Assembly: GCA_025358645.1 (NCBI GenBank)
Contig: JANYIW010000321.1
Location: 1 to 55,602, forward strand
DNA from: Bacteroidales bacterium
GTDB lineage: Bacteria > Bacteroidota > Bacteroidia > Bacteroidales > VadinHA17
Direction: 5' to 3'
DNA length: 55,602 nt
The stretch's first letter is position 1, and each line of letters starts with the position of its first letter. The position numbers and the translations under genes are program-made. Below, in pieces: positions 8,875 to 16,767 of the stretch. The notes under the pieces were generated by a model. It worked only from the letters and a program-made list of their open reading frames with translations, was not told the DNA's origin and ran no database searches.

Positions 8875-9396
8875 ATGAAAAGATTTATAAGTATAGCGAT
8901 GGTGATAATTGTCATTGCTCTGGCGGGACAGAGTGCAATGGCTCAGAACTTTAAGTTTGGTCATATTAACAGTGATGAACTCATTCAAACTATGCCGGAA
9001 TATGACTCAGCCACCGTTAAACTAGAGAAATTCCGCAAAGAACTTGTTAATGCACTCGAGTTAATGTCGGTCGAATTAAATACTAAAAACGATGCATATC
9101 AGAAAGAGAGTAAACTCCTGAGCGATATTGTTAAGCAGACAAAAGAGCAGGAACTTATTGATATGAACAAAAGAATTCAGGACTTTCAGACAAATGCTCA
9201 GACACAACTCCAGGGTAAACAAACCGAAGTTTTCCAGCCAATATATGCAAAAGTTGACAAGGCAATAAAAGAAGTAGGTAAAGAGAATGGATTTTTATAT
9301 GTTTTTGATGTTGCCAAAGGTGCACTTCTCTATTTTGATGAAGCAAAAAGCATTAATCTCCTGCCTCTTGTTAAAACAAAGCTTGGATTAAAATAA
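8875..9396 (+). CDS. OmpH/Skp-family periplasmic chaperone (second copy)
   Basis: A 173-residue paralogue of the preceding gene. The signal peptide (about 1-24, QSAMAQ) is followed by FKFGHINSDELIQTMPEYDSATVKLEKFRKEL, then a long coiled coil with KQTKEQELIDMNKRIQDFQ and the conserved end LYVFDVAKGALLYFDEAKSINLLPLVKTKLGLK. Tandem skp genes after bamA are usual in Bacteroidota; the two copies are clearly divergent and may hold different clients. A strong terminator hairpin follows, which marks the end of the envelope operon. Confidence 0.9.
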   Translation: MKRFISIAMVIIVIALAGQSAMAQNFKFGHINSDELIQTMPEYDSATVKLEKFRKELVNALELMSVELNTKNDAYQKESKLLSDIVKQTKEQELIDMNKRIQDFQTNAQTQLQGKQTEVFQPIYAKVDKAIKEVGKENGFLYVFDVAKGALLYFDEAKSINLLPLVKTKLGLK

Positions 9397-9415
9397 TTCA
9401 AATGCCTTAATATCG

Positions 9416-9447
9416 TGACCATCCTTATTAGGGATGGTCATTTTTTT
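9416..9447 (+). terminator. Rho-independent terminator after the bamA-skp operon
   Basis: A perfect 9-bp stem, TGACCATCC / GGATGGTCA, with a 7-base loop is followed at once by seven T residues. It lies 20 bases after the stop of the second skp-like gene and 15 bases before the GTG start of murI, so it should end the envelope operon and isolate murI. Confidence 0.9.
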
Positions 9448-9461
9448 AATATGCTACTAAA

Positions 9462-10262
9462 GTGAAAGAACAACCAATCGGTATTTTTGATTCAGGGGTA
9501 GGAGGACTAACTGTAGCCCATGCAATTAAGCAGATTTTGCCTGGCGAAAGCCTAATCTATTTCGGAGATACAGCTCATCTGCCTTATGGAGATAAATCGG
9601 CAGAATCTATAAGATACTACTCTCAGCGGATTACTGAGTTTCTGCTGGAACACAATTCAAAAGTTGTTCTTATAGCCTGCAACTCTGCGTCAGCATCGGC
9701 ATTTGATTCACTCAAGAAAGAATTTGAAGGTAAAACCATACTTATTGATGTTATAAACCCGGTAGTAAACTATCTGAGTACAAGGAATTTCAATAAAATC
9801 GGGGTTATCGGCACCAAGAGGACAATAAGTTCCGGAACCTATGAACAGAAAATAAAGCAAAAGTCGCCATTGACAACTGTTATCTCATTGGCAACTCCAT
9901 TGCTTGTGCCGATGATTGAAGAGGGATTCATATTCGATGATATAAGTAATGCAATTATTCGTACTTATCTGACAAATGAGTCACTCTCCGGAATACAAGC
10001 ATTAATACTCGGCTGCACACATTATCCGATTATCAAAAACCAGATAAGTAAAATATTTAACTTTAATATAGAAGTTATTGATTCCGCAAGGATTGTTTCT
10101 ATGATCCTGAGAGAAGTGTTGGATAAAAACAACCTTTTAAACGATACCGGAAATGTGAAAGACCAGTTTTTTATTTCAGACTACACAACATACTTCGAAA
10201 AGATAGCGAGAATGTTCTTTGAAGGAGAAATAAACCTGAAAAAGGCAGATATCTGGAGCTGA
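9462..10262 (+). CDS. murI: Glutamate racemase
   Basis: Converts L- to D-glutamate for peptidoglycan. The 266-residue protein shows the N-terminal FDSGVGGLTV motif, GDTAHLPYG, the first catalytic cysteine at about 73 in ACNSASA and the second at about 185 in LGCTHYP, the full two-cysteine racemase set. The start is a GTG at 9462 that opens MKEQPIGIFDSG, the normal N-terminus. It stands alone after the terminator and before korA, though it is near the envelope genes in many Bacteroidota. Confidence 0.95.
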   Translation: MKEQPIGIFDSGVGGLTVAHAIKQILPGESLIYFGDTAHLPYGDKSAESIRYYSQRITEFLLEHNSKVVLIACNSASASAFDSLKKEFEGKTILIDVINPVVNYLSTRNFNKIGVIGTKRTISSGTYEQKIKQKSPLTTVISLATPLLVPMIEEGFIFDDISNAIIRTYLTNESLSGIQALILGCTHYPIIKNQISKIFNFNIEVIDSARIVSMILREVLDKNNLLNDTGNVKDQFFISDYTTYFEKIARMFFEGEINLKKADIWS

Positions 10263-10338
10263 GATTACCAAGTGTTAGAAACATGATCAATATCATATTC
10301 AAAAATCTAATATTGTACGATTTTCAATGTTTATTGGT

Positions 10339-10346
10339 TAATTTTG
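10339..10346 (+). promoter_or_regulatory. Candidate promoter box upstream of korA
   Basis: TAATTTTG fits the -7 consensus TAnnTTTG and is 63 bases before the korA ATG, within an A/T-rich 147-base gap. The nearest TTG upstream (10313) is 23 bases away. The sequence around it is nearly identical to that before the AOR gene (see findings). Confidence 0.45.
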
Positions 10347-10409
10347 TGCATAGAAGCAGTTAGTTATCCTATTTTTTTCATACTATACTGAAATAAAATA
10401 AAAGGCATT

Positions 10410-12263
10410 ATGGGTAAAAAATCAGAAGCTATCGAAAGAGAAGAAGTAGTTATTCGTTTCTCGGGCGATTCAGGTGATGGTATGCAGTTGACTGGTACTC
10501 TATTCTCTGACACAGCTGCCTTATTCGGTAACGATTTATCGACTTTTCCTGACTATCCTGCTGAGATACGCGCCCCACAGGGAACTGTTGGAGGCGTTTC
10601 GGGCTTTCAGGTTCATCTGGGCCATTCGGAAATAAACACACCCGGAGATTTTTCTGATGTTCTGGTAGCAATGAATCCGGCTGCCCTCAAAGCAAATGCT
10701 AAATGGATCAAACCAGGTGGAACCATTATATATGATGAAGGCAACTTTACTGAGAAAAACATTGAGAAAGCCGGTTATAAAAAAAATCCGATATCAGAGG
10801 AAAATCTTGAAAATCATAATGTTATCGCAGCACCTATTTCTTCAATGGTGAAAGAAGCCCTTAAAGACTATGGTCTTGATCCAAAATCTGTTCTGAGGAC
10901 AAAAAATATGTTTGCATTGGGAATGGTTTATTGGCTGTTCGACCGTAAGCTCAAGTATACAGAAGATTACTTTGAGAAGAAGTTCAGAAATAAACCGGGC
11001 ATGGCTGAAGCAAATAAAGTTGCTTTACGAGCGGGGTATTACTATGCTGAAACTATCGAGGCTTTAACTCCTACATATAAAATTCTTCCTGCCGAGATTG
11101 CGAAAGGTACATACCGGAATATTAATGGAAATACGGCAACTGCCTGGGGTTTCATGGCTGCAGCCGAAAAAGCAGGATTGGAACTGTTTATTGGTTCATA
11201 TCCTATCACCCCGGCAACTGGAATCCTTGAAGAGCTGGCTGCCCGTAAAGATCTGGGTGTTAAAAGCTTCCAGGCTGAGGATGAGATAGCCGGAATCTGT
11301 ACTTCACTCGGAGCAAGTTTTGCAGGCAACCTGGCTGTTACCTCAACTTCCGGCCCGGGACTTTCGCTTAAATCCGAGGCAATCGGACTGGCTGTGATGG
11401 CTGAACTTCCGATTGTAATTGTGAATGTTCAGAGAGCAGGTCCTTCAACAGGACTTCCTACAAAGACTGAGCAGGCTGATCTGATGCAGGCTCTTTACGG
11501 CCGTAATGGAGAATGTCCTGTTGTAGTAATCGCTTCAAGTACACCTTCTGACTGTTTCCATTTTGCCTTTGAAGCAGCAAGAATTGCCCTGGAACACATG
11601 ACACCGGTATTACTTCTCTCCGACAGTTATCTGGCAAATGGTACAGAACCATGGAGAATTCCGGAAATGAAAGATCTTCCAAAAATCAATCCTCCGTTTG
11701 CTGACAGAACTGAAATCCCGTTTTTACCTTATAAACGTGATAATGACAAACTTGCAAGGTCATGGGCAGTACCGGGCATTCCTGGTCTGGAACACAGGAT
11801 AGGGGGACTGGAGAAAACAGACAAAGGAACGGTATCGTATGTTCCTGAAAATCACGAATATATGGTTAGGCTCAGAGCAGAGAAAGTTGAGAGAGTTGCC
11901 AATGAAATTCCCGGACTCGAAGTTTATGGTGCGAAATCAGGTGATATTCTGGTGGTTGGCTGGGGCGGATCTTATGGATACCTGTTAACTGCTGTCCGGG
12001 AATTACAGGATGAAGGTCATAAAGTGAGTCTGGCTAATTTCAATTTCATCAATCCTTTGCCAAAAAACGTAAAAAATGTATTCAGTCAATTCAAAAAGAT
12101 TGTGGTTTGCGAATTAAACATGGGTCAATTTGCTGACTATCTGCGTATTAAACATCAGGAATTCTCCTATGAACAACTTAATAAAATTCAGGGTCTCCCG
12201 TTTACGATAAATGATATTAAAGAAAAATGTATAAAAATACTGGAGGATAATCAAAATGGCTGA
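10410..12263 (+). CDS. korA: 2-oxoacid:ferredoxin oxidoreductase, alpha (gamma-alpha fused) subunit
   Basis: A 617-residue subunit of a ferredoxin-dependent 2-oxoacid (probably 2-oxoglutarate) oxidoreductase, which makes succinyl-CoA and reduced ferredoxin, or runs in reverse. Residues about 10-200 are the gamma domain (GDSGDGMQLTG...PDYPAEIRAPQGT). The alpha domain follows, with GSYPITPATGILEELA, TSTSGPGLSLKSEAIGLAVMAELP and PTKTEQADL. This fused layout and the KorB partner match KorAB rather than the single-chain pyruvate enzyme. Its last 8 bases overlap korB. No delta (ferredoxin) subunit is present, as usual for the two-subunit form. Confidence 0.93.
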   Translation: MGKKSEAIEREEVVIRFSGDSGDGMQLTGTLFSDTAALFGNDLSTFPDYPAEIRAPQGTVGGVSGFQVHLGHSEINTPGDFSDVLVAMNPAALKANAKWIKPGGTIIYDEGNFTEKNIEKAGYKKNPISEENLENHNVIAAPISSMVKEALKDYGLDPKSVLRTKNMFALGMVYWLFDRKLKYTEDYFEKKFRNKPGMAEANKVALRAGYYYAETIEALTPTYKILPAEIAKGTYRNINGNTATAWGFMAAAEKAGLELFIGSYPITPATGILEELAARKDLGVKSFQAEDEIAGICTSLGASFAGNLAVTSTSGPGLSLKSEAIGLAVMAELPIVIVNVQRAGPSTGLPTKTEQADLMQALYGRNGECPVVVIASSTPSDCFHFAFEAARIALEHMTPVLLLSDSYLANGTEPWRIPEMKDLPKINPPFADRTEIPFLPYKRDNDKLARSWAVPGIPGLEHRIGGLEKTDKGTVSYVPENHEYMVRLRAEKVERVANEIPGLEVYGAKSGDILVVGWGGSYGYLLTAVRELQDEGHKVSLANFNFINPLPKNVKNVFSQFKKIVVCELNMGQFADYLRIKHQEFSYEQLNKIQGLPFTINDIKEKCIKILEDNQNG

Positions 12264-13281
12264 AACACAGGTATATAAGTATACTCCGAAAGATTTTAAG
12301 AGCGATCAGGAAGTAAGATGGTGTCCGGGTTGCGGTGACCACGCAGTTCTGAGTTCAGTTCAAAAAGCTCTGGTTGAACTGGGGATACCCAAAGAGAGGT
12401 TTGCATTTATTTCTGGAATAGGTTGTTCATCAAGGTTTCCATATTACATGAATACTTATGGATTTCATAGTATCCACGGACGTGCAGCTGCAATAGCTTC
12501 AGGTGTTAAAACTGCCAATCCGGAATTGTCTGTGTGGCAGATTACCGGCGATGGCGATGCACTCGCGATCGGAGGTAATCACTTTATTCATGCTATCCGA
12601 CGCAATATCGATATTAATATCATATTGTTTAATAATGAGATATATGGTCTCACCAAAGGCCAGTATTCGCCCACATCCACAAAAGGACTGGTAACAAAAA
12701 CTTCTCCTTTTGGAACAGTTGAAGAACCCTTTTCTGTAGGGGAGCTTGTAATCGGTGCAAAAGGTAAATTCTTTGCCCGCACAATCGACACTAATATTGC
12801 ATTATCGACTCAGATTTATATCGAGGCTGCAAAACATAAAGGAACTTCAGTTATTGAAGTGCTTCAGAACTGCGTTATCTTTAATGATGGAATCCACGAC
12901 ACTATAGCTGAAAAAGAGGTAAGAGACGACAGAACTCTGATCCTCAAACATGGTCAGCCGATGACCTTCGGAAAGAATAATGAAAAGGGTCTGATACTTG
13001 AGGGTTGCAGGAGATTGAAGGCTGTTAATCTCGGAGAAGATGGAATAACTGAAAAGAATATTCTTGTTCATGACGCTTTTGAACCTAACCCTGGAATCCA
13101 GTATATGCTGGCTAATATGAAATACCCTGAATATCCTGTAGCTCTGGGAGTTATAAGATCTGTTGATGGGCCTACTTATGACATATCTGTGCAGGAACAG
13201 ATTGAGGGAATAAAAAAGACTGCAAAAATAAAATGTATGGATGACCTGCTTAAGAGTGGATCAACCTGGAGCGTAGGGTAG
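12256..13281 (+). CDS. korB: 2-oxoacid:ferredoxin oxidoreductase, beta subunit
   Basis: A 341-residue thiamine diphosphate and [4Fe-4S] subunit. The N-terminal WCPGCGDHAVL supplies two cluster cysteines and GCSSR a third. The TPP-Mg site is GDGDALAIGGNHFIHAIRRNIDINIILFNN, followed by EIYGLTKGQYSPTS. With KorA it oxidises 2-oxoglutarate or a similar acid and passes electrons to ferredoxin. It overlaps korA by 8 bases, so translation is coupled. The next gene, a PPDK-like fusion, starts 29 bases later on the same strand and is probably in the same transcript. Confidence 0.94.
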   Translation: MAETQVYKYTPKDFKSDQEVRWCPGCGDHAVLSSVQKALVELGIPKERFAFISGIGCSSRFPYYMNTYGFHSIHGRAAAIASGVKTANPELSVWQITGDGDALAIGGNHFIHAIRRNIDINIILFNNEIYGLTKGQYSPTSTKGLVTKTSPFGTVEEPFSVGELVIGAKGKFFARTIDTNIALSTQIYIEAAKHKGTSVIEVLQNCVIFNDGIHDTIAEKEVRDDRTLILKHGQPMTFGKNNEKGLILEGCRRLKAVNLGEDGITEKNILVHDAFEPNPGIQYMLANMKYPEYPVALGVIRSVDGPTYDISVQEQIEGIKKTAKIKCMDDLLKSGSTWSVG

Positions 13282-13310
13282 ACTAATCTGATCCTATAGA
13301 GATTCTGCCA

Positions 13311-16300
13311 ATGGATGAATCGATACAAAATACTCCTGAATATAACCGCTTACTGCATGATCAAGGTGAGCGTTTAAAGGAGTTGGCTTGTATAAACCGG
13401 ACAACATCAATTCTGAAAGAGTTTAAGCCAATAGAAGAATCACTTCAGCAAATAGTACTTCTTTTACCGGCAGCCTGGCAATACCCTGAATATACAGTGG
13501 CGCGAATCAGATTCATGGGAAAGGATTTTGAAACTGTTGATTTCCTCGAAACAAACTGGAGGATGGTTCAGGAGTTTTCCACTATAGACAATGAAAAAGG
13601 ATCAATAGAAATCTATTACACAACTGAATTCAATGCTGAAACTGAGGGCCCTTTTCTTAAGGAGGAGAGAGATCTGATCCTGAATATCGGAAGTCTACTG
13701 ACCGGCTATATAAACAGCTATAAAGCGAGGGATATCATCAGGTTATCGCAGGCCACGCAAAAGGATGATGAAGAGATTAATGAACTTTCCAGCAGGCAGC
13801 TTCTCCAGAAGTTTCTCGACAGGCATAATGCTGAAAGAGATGTCTTTCACGATCTTATGCCCTTTAAAGTAAAGGAGATCCTCCTTGTTGCAAATTTATA
13901 TGATGCATACTCTATTGAGGGAGAGGGACGGTTTTCCGACCACATGCTTGGGGAATATTATCAGATGAGTCTTACATCAATCCCAAGGGTTACTGGAGTT
14001 TCGGGGGAAGATGAAGCATTTGCAAGATTAAAAGCCAGGCACTACGATCTGATCATCATAATGATCGGTGTTGATAAAGAAAGCCCGATGATTCTCTGTA
14101 AAAAAATCAAGGAGAAATATCCCTATATCCCAACGTTTCTTCTGCTTAACAACCCGGGTGATGTAATTTTCGTAAAAAGGCAAAAAACACTGGGTATTCC
14201 TTTTGATAATTACTTTGTATGGACTGGCGAATCAAAGGTTTTCTTTGCAATGGTAAAACTACTTGAAGACAAGGTAAATGTGGATAACGATACAAAAAAA
14301 GGACTGACCAGGGTAATCCTGATAGTTGAAGATTCTGCAGAGTATTATTCAAGCTATCTGCCTATGCTCTATACTCTCGTAATGGAACAGACAAAAAACC
14401 TTATCGAGGATGTATCAACTGATGAATTGTATAAGGTATTGAAACTCAGGGCACGACCTAAAATACTCCTCGCGTCTGATTATGAGGATTCAATCACAAT
14501 TTATAATAAGTATAAGGATAGTCTGTTATGTGTCATTTCTGATATGCGGTTTCCAAAAAACGGCATACTGAATGATACAGCAGGATTTGACCTTATTAAG
14601 CATATTAAAAAAGACCTGCCTAATCTTCCTTCCGTACTTCAGTCGTCAGATCCGGGAAATGCAAGGTATGCCCATTCGCTGAAATCGAATTTTATAAATA
14701 AAAACTCGGAAAGCCTGCTACAGGATCTTAAGTCATTCATTAATTATTATCTTGGATTTGGCCACTTTGTTTACAGAGACACGAAAGGACGTCAGATCGC
14801 GGTGGCTAAATCGATGAAAGAGTTTGAAGCCTACCTTGAGACTGTCCCTGAAGACTCACTCGTTTATCATTCCATGAAAAATCATTTCTCGCTCTGGCTG
14901 ATGGCAAGAGGAGAGGTGAAAATTGCCAAAATGATAAATCCGATAGTAGTATCCGATTTCAACAGTCTTAAAGAACTCCGTGAATTCCTCATCGATATTA
15001 TCCGTAAGCGGCGAAGAGAAATGAACAAGGGAAAGGTTGTTAATTTTGACGAATCCCTGGTAATTGATGAGACAAATGTAGTAAGTCTTTCAGGAGGATC
15101 ACTTGGGGGGAAAGGCCGTGGTCTGGCATTCGTTAATACCCTTATATATAGTTTTGAGCTTGGTCGACTTTTACCGGGGATTAATATCAAAACACCTGTG
15201 ACCGCAATAATAGGAACAGATGAGTTTGATATGTTCATGGAACGAAATCATTTGTGGGACAAGGTAAAAAATGAGAAAGACTTCAATATACTTCAAAAAT
15301 TATTCCTTGAGGGAAACCTGAGTTATACTCTCGAAAAGGAGCTAAGGATTTTTATCAGACTTATAAATAAACCTCTGGCAGTAAGATCTTCCAGCCTTTT
15401 CGAAGATTCGATGAGCCAGCCATTCTCAGGTATATTCAGAACCTATCTCCTTCCGAATAATCATTCTGATCCGGATATAAGGCTGAAGCAGTTATCAGAA
15501 GCTATCAAACTGGTGTTTTCTTCTATATATTCAAGAAATGCACGTACTTATTTCGAAGCTATTAATTATAAAGTTGAACAGGAGAAGATGGCTGTGGCGA
15601 TACAGGAAGTTGTGGGGAACAGGTTTGAAGATGCATTTTATCCACATATAAGCGGAACTGCACAGTCATTCAATTTTTACCCGGTGGCTCACATGACCCC
15701 CCCGGACGGGTTTGCTGTTTTGGCCGTCGGACTCGGACATTATGTTGTTGAGGGCGAGAGAGCATTCAGATTTTCACCGGCATATCCCTCACTCGATATC
15801 ATCTCGCAAAAAGACCTTTATAAAAACTCACAGGTCATTTTCTATGCTGTTGATATGGCAAAAAAAGAACTTAATCTGCTCGAAGGGGAAAATGCCGGAC
15901 TTGTGAGACTCGATATCAGTCAGGCTGAAAAGCATGGAACACTCGGGCACTCTGCTTCAGTATTGAGCGTAGATAATGATACTATAGTTCCCGGGCTGGA
16001 CGCCTTCGGTCCAAGAGTAATAAATTTTGCAGACATTTTAAAATATGACTATATCCCTCTCGCATCTACTCTTAAGGTTGTGCTGGACGTTGTTACAGAA
16101 GCATTTGGCACCCCGGTCGAGATTGAGTTCGCGGTTGACCTTACAAAAGACAAGGATGGAAAAGCTTCATTTTATCTGTTACAGATAAAACCACTCGTTG
16201 GTGCTGGCGCTGGCTATTCAATTGACCCCGAAAGTATTATAAATGAAGATACTGTGCTTATTACAAGGAAAAGTATGGGTAACGGAGTAATTAACGATAT

Positions 16301-16757
16301 CACAGATTTCATATATGTGGAACCTGATAAGTTCAATAGCTCATTTACTAACGAGATGGCCGAAGAAATTGATTTGATGAACGAAAAGATGCTTTTGGAA
16401 AACCGCAGATATGTCCTTCTGGGACCAGGTAGATGGGGGACAAGAGACAAATTTCTGGGAATTCCGGTCGTTTGGCCCCAGATTTCAAATGCTAAAATCA
16501 TTGTTGAAGTCGGATTGCCTGAATTCCATGTAGATGCATCGCTGGGATCTCACTTTTTCCATAATGTCACATCTATGAATGTTGGATATTTTTCGATTAA
16601 CCATGGGTCAAACGATGGAACAATTATATGGGATAAACTAAAGAAACAAAAAGTAATTGAAAATGGGAAATTCTTCCGTCATATCCGCTTTGAGAAACCT
16701 CTTTTAATACGCATGGATGGGAAAAAAGGTATGGCTGTAATCTCTATGAATAATTAA
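13311..16757 (+). CDS. Receiver-like/PPDK ATP-grasp fusion protein (1148 aa)
   Basis: A large multidomain cytoplasmic protein. Residues about 20-145 look GAF-like. Residues 187-320 form a degenerate receiver fold (ILLVANLYDAY...DLIIIMIGVD) without a clear phospho-acceptor. Residues 335-480 are a second receiver-like domain with acidic residues in VEDS (340-341) and a possible acceptor Asp 411 in VISDMRFP. After a helical linker, residues about 594-1000 match the PPDK/PEP-synthase nucleotide-binding domain: GGKGRGLAFVN (599 on), AVRSSSLFEDS (arginine near 692). The end carries GPGRWGTRDKFLGIPVVWPQ. No phosphohistidine domain or PEP-binding barrel is present, so it cannot be a normal PEP synthase. 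A shorter paralogue follows. Confidence 0.8.
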   Translation: MDESIQNTPEYNRLLHDQGERLKELACINRTTSILKEFKPIEESLQQIVLLLPAAWQYPEYTVARIRFMGKDFETVDFLETNWRMVQEFSTIDNEKGSIEIYYTTEFNAETEGPFLKEERDLILNIGSLLTGYINSYKARDIIRLSQATQKDDEEINELSSRQLLQKFLDRHNAERDVFHDLMPFKVKEILLVANLYDAYSIEGEGRFSDHMLGEYYQMSLTSIPRVTGVSGEDEAFARLKARHYDLIIIMIGVDKESPMILCKKIKEKYPYIPTFLLLNNPGDVIFVKRQKTLGIPFDNYFVWTGESKVFFAMVKLLEDKVNVDNDTKKGLTRVILIVEDSAEYYSSYLPMLYTLVMEQTKNLIEDVSTDELYKVLKLRARPKILLASDYEDSITIYNKYKDSLLCVISDMRFPKNGILNDTAGFDLIKHIKKDLPNLPSVLQSSDPGNARYAHSLKSNFINKNSESLLQDLKSFINYYLGFGHFVYRDTKGRQIAVAKSMKEFEAYLETVPEDSLVYHSMKNHFSLWLMARGEVKIAKMINPIVVSDFNSLKELREFLIDIIRKRRREMNKGKVVNFDESLVIDETNVVSLSGGSLGGKGRGLAFVNTLIYSFELGRLLPGINIKTPVTAIIGTDEFDMFMERNHLWDKVKNEKDFNILQKLFLEGNLSYTLEKELRIFIRLINKPLAVRSSSLFEDSMSQPFSGIFRTYLLPNNHSDPDIRLKQLSEAIKLVFSSIYSRNARTYFEAINYKVEQEKMAVAIQEVVGNRFEDAFYPHISGTAQSFNFYPVAHMTPPDGFAVLAVGLGHYVVEGERAFRFSPAYPSLDIISQKDLYKNSQVIFYAVDMAKKELNLLEGENAGLVRLDISQAEKHGTLGHSASVLSVDNDTIVPGLDAFGPRVINFADILKYDYIPLASTLKVVLDVVTEAFGTPVEIEFAVDLTKDKDGKASFYLLQIKPLVGAGAGYSIDPESIINEDTVLITRKSMGNGVINDITDFIYVEPDKFNSSFTNEMAEEIDLMNEKMLLENRRYVLLGPGRWGTRDKFLGIPVVWPQISNAKIIVEVGLPEFHVDASLGSHFFHNVTSMNVGYFSINHGSNDGTIIWDKLKKQKVIENGKFFRHIRFEKPLLIRMDGKKGMAVISMNN

Positions 16758-16767
16758 TAAAAAACCT

